Source of the DNA: JAYODZ01 sp965662735
GTDB lineage: Bacteria > Pseudomonadota > Alphaproteobacteria > RS24
DNA: 55,494 nt
NCBI GenBank assembly: GCA_965662735.1
Contig: CBFIIU010000014.1
Coordinates: 1-55,494, forward strand
Direction of reading: 5' to 3'
Position numbers and translations under genes: made by a program. Position 1 is the first letter of the stretch, and each line of letters starts with the position of its first letter. The notes below the pieces were generated by a model. It did no database searches, was not told the DNA's origin, and saw nothing but the letters and a program-made list of their open reading frames with translations. Below, piece by piece: positions 52,843-55,494 of the stretch.

Positions 52843-53319
52843 AGAAGCCCTCCTCATTGCTCCCAACACAGCGTTGCCCCTCCCAAGGCGCAACGAAACA
52901 AGATTATGGTGTCGGGGGAAAAGAAGAGCGTCAACATAAAATTGCGCGGAAACAGAAAAAATTAATTAAATCACACCTCTCAAGGGCCGTTTGTTGCAAT
53001 AATGTCACATGTTTTTGACGCGCGGCACTCCGCCGCATGCAAAAACGCACACTTTGGCGGCGCGCGGCGCAGTTGGGCAGTTGCGCAAAGCGCTTTCCGT
53101 GCAGACGCGCGCCCGCGCAACCCATTATTTTTCCTGAGGTCAAACCGTTTTGATTTCCGGTAATAAAATCACCCGATATCTGTGGTAAAACCACTTGATC
53201 TCTGTGGTAAAACCACTTGGCGACACACCCTGCTCTATGCTAGTCAGTTTTTGTCCATAAAAGAGAGGGATTGAGGGCAGGGACGGGTGAGATTTCGCCT
53301 TAGTTTGCCTCTATGGTGC
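52843..53319. other. Intergenic region upstream of the DUF1302 gene
   Basis: This 477-bp stretch has no credible gene. A possible minus-strand promoter for DUF1302 has -35 TTGACG (52929-52934) and -10 CATAAT (52903-52908), but its 20-bp spacer is long. An A/T-rich stretch near 52955 and two palindromes at 53182-53216 are the other features. Confidence 0.5.
53175..53218. promoter_or_regulatory. Tandem 22-bp repeat carrying TGGTN3ACCA palindromes
   Basis: Two copies of GATATCTGTGGTAAAACCACTT (one base different) run end to end. Each contains the palindrome GTGGTAAAACCAC, which fits the TGGTN3ACCA form bound by FadR-type GntR regulators. The 22-bp spacing puts the two sites on the same face of the helix. 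Upstream, GATTTCCGGTAATAAAATCACC may be a decayed third copy. The sites lie about 340 bp before the DUF1302 start and about 105 bp before the tRNA. Confidence 0.5.
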
Positions 53320-53395
53320 GCCGCTTTAGCTCAGTTGGTAGAGCACATCATTCGTAATGATGGGGTCGCGTGTTCAAGTCACGCAAGCGGCACCA
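53320..53395 (+). tRNA. tRNA-Thr (anticodon CGT)
   Basis: A full cloverleaf: acceptor GCCGCTT/AAGCGGC, D arm GCTCAGTTGGTAGAGC, anticodon stem CATCA/TGATG with loop TTCGTAA (anticodon CGT at 53353-53355), T arm GCGTG-TTCAAGT-CACGC, discriminator A and encoded CCA. It decodes ACG. Confidence 0.97.
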
Positions 53396-53488
53396 CTTCT
53401 GCTTAACAGCGCCTTCAGTGTCATTTCGTCTTCTGTGTAATATTGTCGGTTTTTGAGTGTCTTGCGCGATATCGTAGCAAGGGACGCC

Positions 53489-54862
53489 CTATTCGAGGCC
53501 CTGAATGGTCCCTAACCCAGCTGACACCCCTAATGTCGGGTCAGCTGACACTCTGGTGGGATGACCCCATTGCACCTCGCCGAGCCGGCCCGACGGCGAC
53601 GCCGCGGCCCAATGCGCAAGCCGCTCGCCATCGCCATGCCAGCTCGCATCTTCGGGGGCGCTCACCGCTCGATCGCGCCAGCTTCGCGCCCCACCTGTAT
53701 CTTGCTCGCCAGCGCAGATTTCGGCCATCAAGGCGCAGAGGCGGCGCGAGGGCGAGCCGCTCTCAGCATGTCGATCAGCGCGGCTCTCGTCATCGCTCTG
53801 CGAATTGACCAGCACCGCCAGCAATTGCCGCGCCTGCGCCCAACGTCGTGCCTTAATGGAAATGCGGGCGCGTAAAATAAGGCTTTCGGGGTGTTCCGCT
53901 TGGCCGCGAACAAAAGCAATCGCCAGCCGATTTTGTTGATCGAGCGGCACATCATGGTGAATGTTTAAAAAACCCTCGGCCAAATCGGGATGGGGGGCAC
54001 GCTTCCACGCCTGCGCCAGTTTCTGCCGCGCTTTTTTCACATGCCCCTGCGCCGCATATAAACGCGCCAATTGCACGATGGCGGGCGGCTCCTCCCAATC
54101 GCGCGCCGCGCGCTCGGCAGCCCGGCGGAGGGCAAGATCTGGAACCTCTTGGTCGGCCAAAGCCCCCACCGTTAGCACCGCGCGATAGTGGCGCAATTCC
54201 GCCCGCGACCATAAGCCCGCCGCCTGTAATTGCGGCGCCAGGCGCAACGCCTCATCCCATTCGCCGGCTTGCACCGCCCAAGTGAGGCCGGCTTGCAAGG
54301 CCCACCGATTTTTGCGATCGCGCCGCAGACTTTCTGTGAGCACGGCGCGGGCCGCCTGCGGGTCATGGGTGGCGCGGGCCAGCTGAAACAAGCCTTGCTC
54401 CGCCAGCTGCGGGTGGGAGACATGCAACTGTTCAAGGCGATGGCGGGCCGCCTCATGGGCACCCGTTTCAATGGCCAAATGCACATTCATAATCTGCGGC
54501 AGCACTTCATCAAGCAAGCGCTTATCGGCCAATGCCAGCGCTTCGCGCGCGGCGCCCACATCGCCCCGCCCTAAGGCTAAATAGGCATCGGCGAGCTTAT
54601 CGCGCGCCATGCTTTTTTGTTGGGCAAGCCACCGCGCCCGATACCGACCTGGCCATAGATAAAGGGCGCGGAGCAGCCAAAACGCGCCACCGCCCAGCAT
54701 AAGGAGAGCCACGAGGGCTAAAATGGCAACCGGCAGGCGCATAGAATATTCGACATCCGCGACCACCACACGCACATCCCCCGACAGGCGGCCAAGCCAA
54801 ATCACCAAGACGGCGACGCCCAATAAGGTGATCGCATAAAGCGCGCCGCGCCACGGGATCAT
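53489..54862 (-). CDS. hemY: HemY-type TPR membrane protein
   Basis: A 457-residue inner-membrane protein with two N-terminal helices (ALYAITLLGVAVLVIWL and AILALVALLMLGGGAFWLL) and a long helical-repeat region rich in Ala, Leu and Arg. DKLADAYLALGRGDVGAAREA and GRYRARWLAQQKSMARDKL are typical of the HemY N-terminal domain family, found at the end of hemCDX-like gene runs. The enzymatic role is not established. Its start overlaps the upstream gene by 4 nt (ATGA at 54859-54862). The last 15 codons contain a short V-S-A-D/G repeat. Confidence 0.88.
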   Translation of the reverse strand: MIPWRGALYAITLLGVAVLVIWLGRLSGDVRVVVADVEYSMRLPVAILALVALLMLGGGAFWLLRALYLWPGRYRARWLAQQKSMARDKLADAYLALGRGDVGAAREALALADKRLLDEVLPQIMNVHLAIETGAHEAARHRLEQLHVSHPQLAEQGLFQLARATHDPQAARAVLTESLRRDRKNRWALQAGLTWAVQAGEWDEALRLAPQLQAAGLWSRAELRHYRAVLTVGALADQEVPDLALRRAAERAARDWEEPPAIVQLARLYAAQGHVKKARQKLAQAWKRAPHPDLAEGFLNIHHDVPLDQQNRLAIAFVRGQAEHPESLILRARISIKARRWAQARQLLAVLVNSQSDDESRADRHAESGSPSRRLCALMAEICAGEQDTGGARSWRDRAVSAPEDASWHGDGERLAHWAAASPSGRLGEVQWGHPTRVSADPTLGVSAGLGTIQGLE

Positions 54863-55494
54863 GGGGCAACCTCATCATCACCAAGAATATAGTGTTGCGC
54901 CGCATAACGCGCCAGACGCGCTTGAGCCTGTTCCGCCCAGCCCGCCAGGCCGGCGCGGTGCGCGTCTGAAAGCTGCGGCCACAGGTTCAACGCGCCAGCA
55001 AGATCGCCCTCAGCCACCGCCGCGGCGAAAGCTTGATGTGGGCCAGCAAGCGGGCGCACATCCACAAGCGCGCGGAACACCTGCGTGACAATCGACGTGT
55101 GGCTGGTTTCCTGAGGTCCCGTTTCAGTGGGCCCGATTTGATCTTGAGATGATCCGCTCGATAATTCGCTCGATAATTCGCTCGATGTTTCTCCGGATGG
55201 GTCGAGAGATGGGTCGAGAGACGCGACGGGCGCGGTGTGCGACCAGCGATACACAGCAATCATCAACGCGTCGCGTGTCGGCACAGCCGCATCGCGCTGG
55301 CCGACCAGTGGGGTTAACTGGTCGGACGTCAATCGCGCTTGCAACGCCACCCATATCGGCGCTAGGGGCTGACGGCTCTCAAGATAGGCGGCCAAAATAG
55401 GATCAGAAAGCCCGCCCGAGAGATCAGCTTGGGAAGCATCCGCGCGCGAGGGGTCCAGCGCCCCACTTTGGCTTTCTGGGCGTGTTGGGGTTTG
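54859..55494 (-). CDS. Mitofilin-like (COG4223) membrane protein, N-terminus missing
   Basis: The open frame runs off the right edge, so only the C-terminal 211 residues are seen. Its place directly before hemY, LAAYLESRQPLAPIWVAL and ALVDVRPLAGPHQAFAAAVAEGDLAGAL fit the mitofilin-like protein that sits between hemD and hemY in alphaproteobacteria. A low-complexity insert (S-L-D-P and S-S-E-L repeats, residues about 85-125 of the visible part) is encoded by 12-nt tandem units. A hemX-like protein is the alternative. Confidence 0.75.
   Translation of the reverse strand, partial: QTPTRPESQSGALDPSRADASQADLSGGLSDPILAAYLESRQPLAPIWVALQARLTSDQLTPLVGQRDAAVPTRDALMIAVYRWSHTAPVASLDPSLDPSGETSSELSSELSSGSSQDQIGPTETGPQETSHTSIVTQVFRALVDVRPLAGPHQAFAAAVAEGDLAGALNLWPQLSDAHRAGLAGWAEQAQARLARYAAQHYILGDDEVAP
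55148..55219. repeat. 12-nt tandem repeat inside the mitofilin-like gene
   Basis: Six units start with GAT every 12 nt: GATGATCCGCTC, GATAATTCGCTC twice, GATGTTTCTCCG, and GATGGGTCGAGA twice. All stay in frame. Confidence 0.85.

Noticed and set aside
53175..53218. Start of a CRISPR array or REP element
   Set aside because: Only two to three contiguous copies with no spacers; a paired operator is simpler.
53320..53395. tRNA-Thr as an integration site for a mobile element
   Set aside because: No integrase gene or repeat of the tRNA end is visible nearby.

Overview
The window is ordinary chromosomal DNA from an alphaproteobacterium, probably a draft or metagenome assembly because it is broken by six runs of 94-100 N. 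The lineage call rests on gene content and order: asd-leuB-leuD-leuC beside rplS-trmD-rimM-rpsP-ffh; dapF-mtaB-ftsY-ispZ; a DUF2794 gene; IalB-rlmN; a mitofilin-like gene followed by hemY; and a mesaconyl-CoA hydratase/malyl-CoA lyase-like pair of ethylmalonyl-CoA pathway type. A marine SAR116/Rhodospirillales-like organism would fit, but the sequence alone does not settle it. I see no phage, insertion sequence, CRISPR array or rRNA. One tRNA (Thr, CGT) is present.

Layout, left to right. 1-2836: mesaconyl-CoA hydratase (partial) and a CitE-like lyase on the minus strand, divergent from pyridoxal kinase. 2871-11026: a long minus-strand block with ffh, rpsP, rimM, trmD, rplS, then leuC, leuD, leuB and asd. 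11027-11539: a 0.5-kb divergent intergenic region with a strong promoter and a terminator that frame a candidate small RNA. 11540-15302: dapF, mtaB, ftsY, ispZ. 15314-19045: a NUDIX gene and the cytochrome c maturation set ccmA-B-C-D-G. 19188-21914: acnA with a clear terminator. 22030-26516: a four-gene Gld-type ABC transporter with its DUF4340 partner. 26856-28231: DUF2794 and a Bax-inhibitor-1 family protein. 28355-33122: an FtsX/LolD-type ABC pair divergent from a TesA-like esterase and a pterin dehydratase. 33289-36886: SDR, DMT transporter, quinone oxidoreductase and an RNA methyltransferase. 36907-42976: ECF sigma factor, IalB, rlmN, argG, an RNA m5U-type methyltransferase, folD, YggT. 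43239-45972: VOC protein, acyltransferase, SDR and crotonase. 45999-52842: an envelope cluster with a Ycf48-like beta-propeller, two DUF1329 proteins and a large DUF1302 outer-membrane protein. 53320-55494: tRNA-Thr, hemY and the end of a mitofilin-like gene.

Most genes are housekeeping. The parts most worth a second look are: (1) the candidate small RNA or leader upstream of ffh; (2) the DUF1302/DUF1329 cluster, preceded by two palindromes of the form TGGTN3ACCA exactly 22 bp apart; (3) recurring short tandem repeats, with 12- or 15-nt units where they fall inside genes and about 16-22 nt units (not always multiples of three) between genes; and (4) an ECF sigma factor resembling the RpoE-ChrR group with no ChrR next to it. 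Three of the six N gaps are flanked by 77-80 nt exact duplications at a fixed offset of 177 bp. These are scaffold-joining artefacts that happen to keep the reading frame, so the apparent protein duplications there are not biological.
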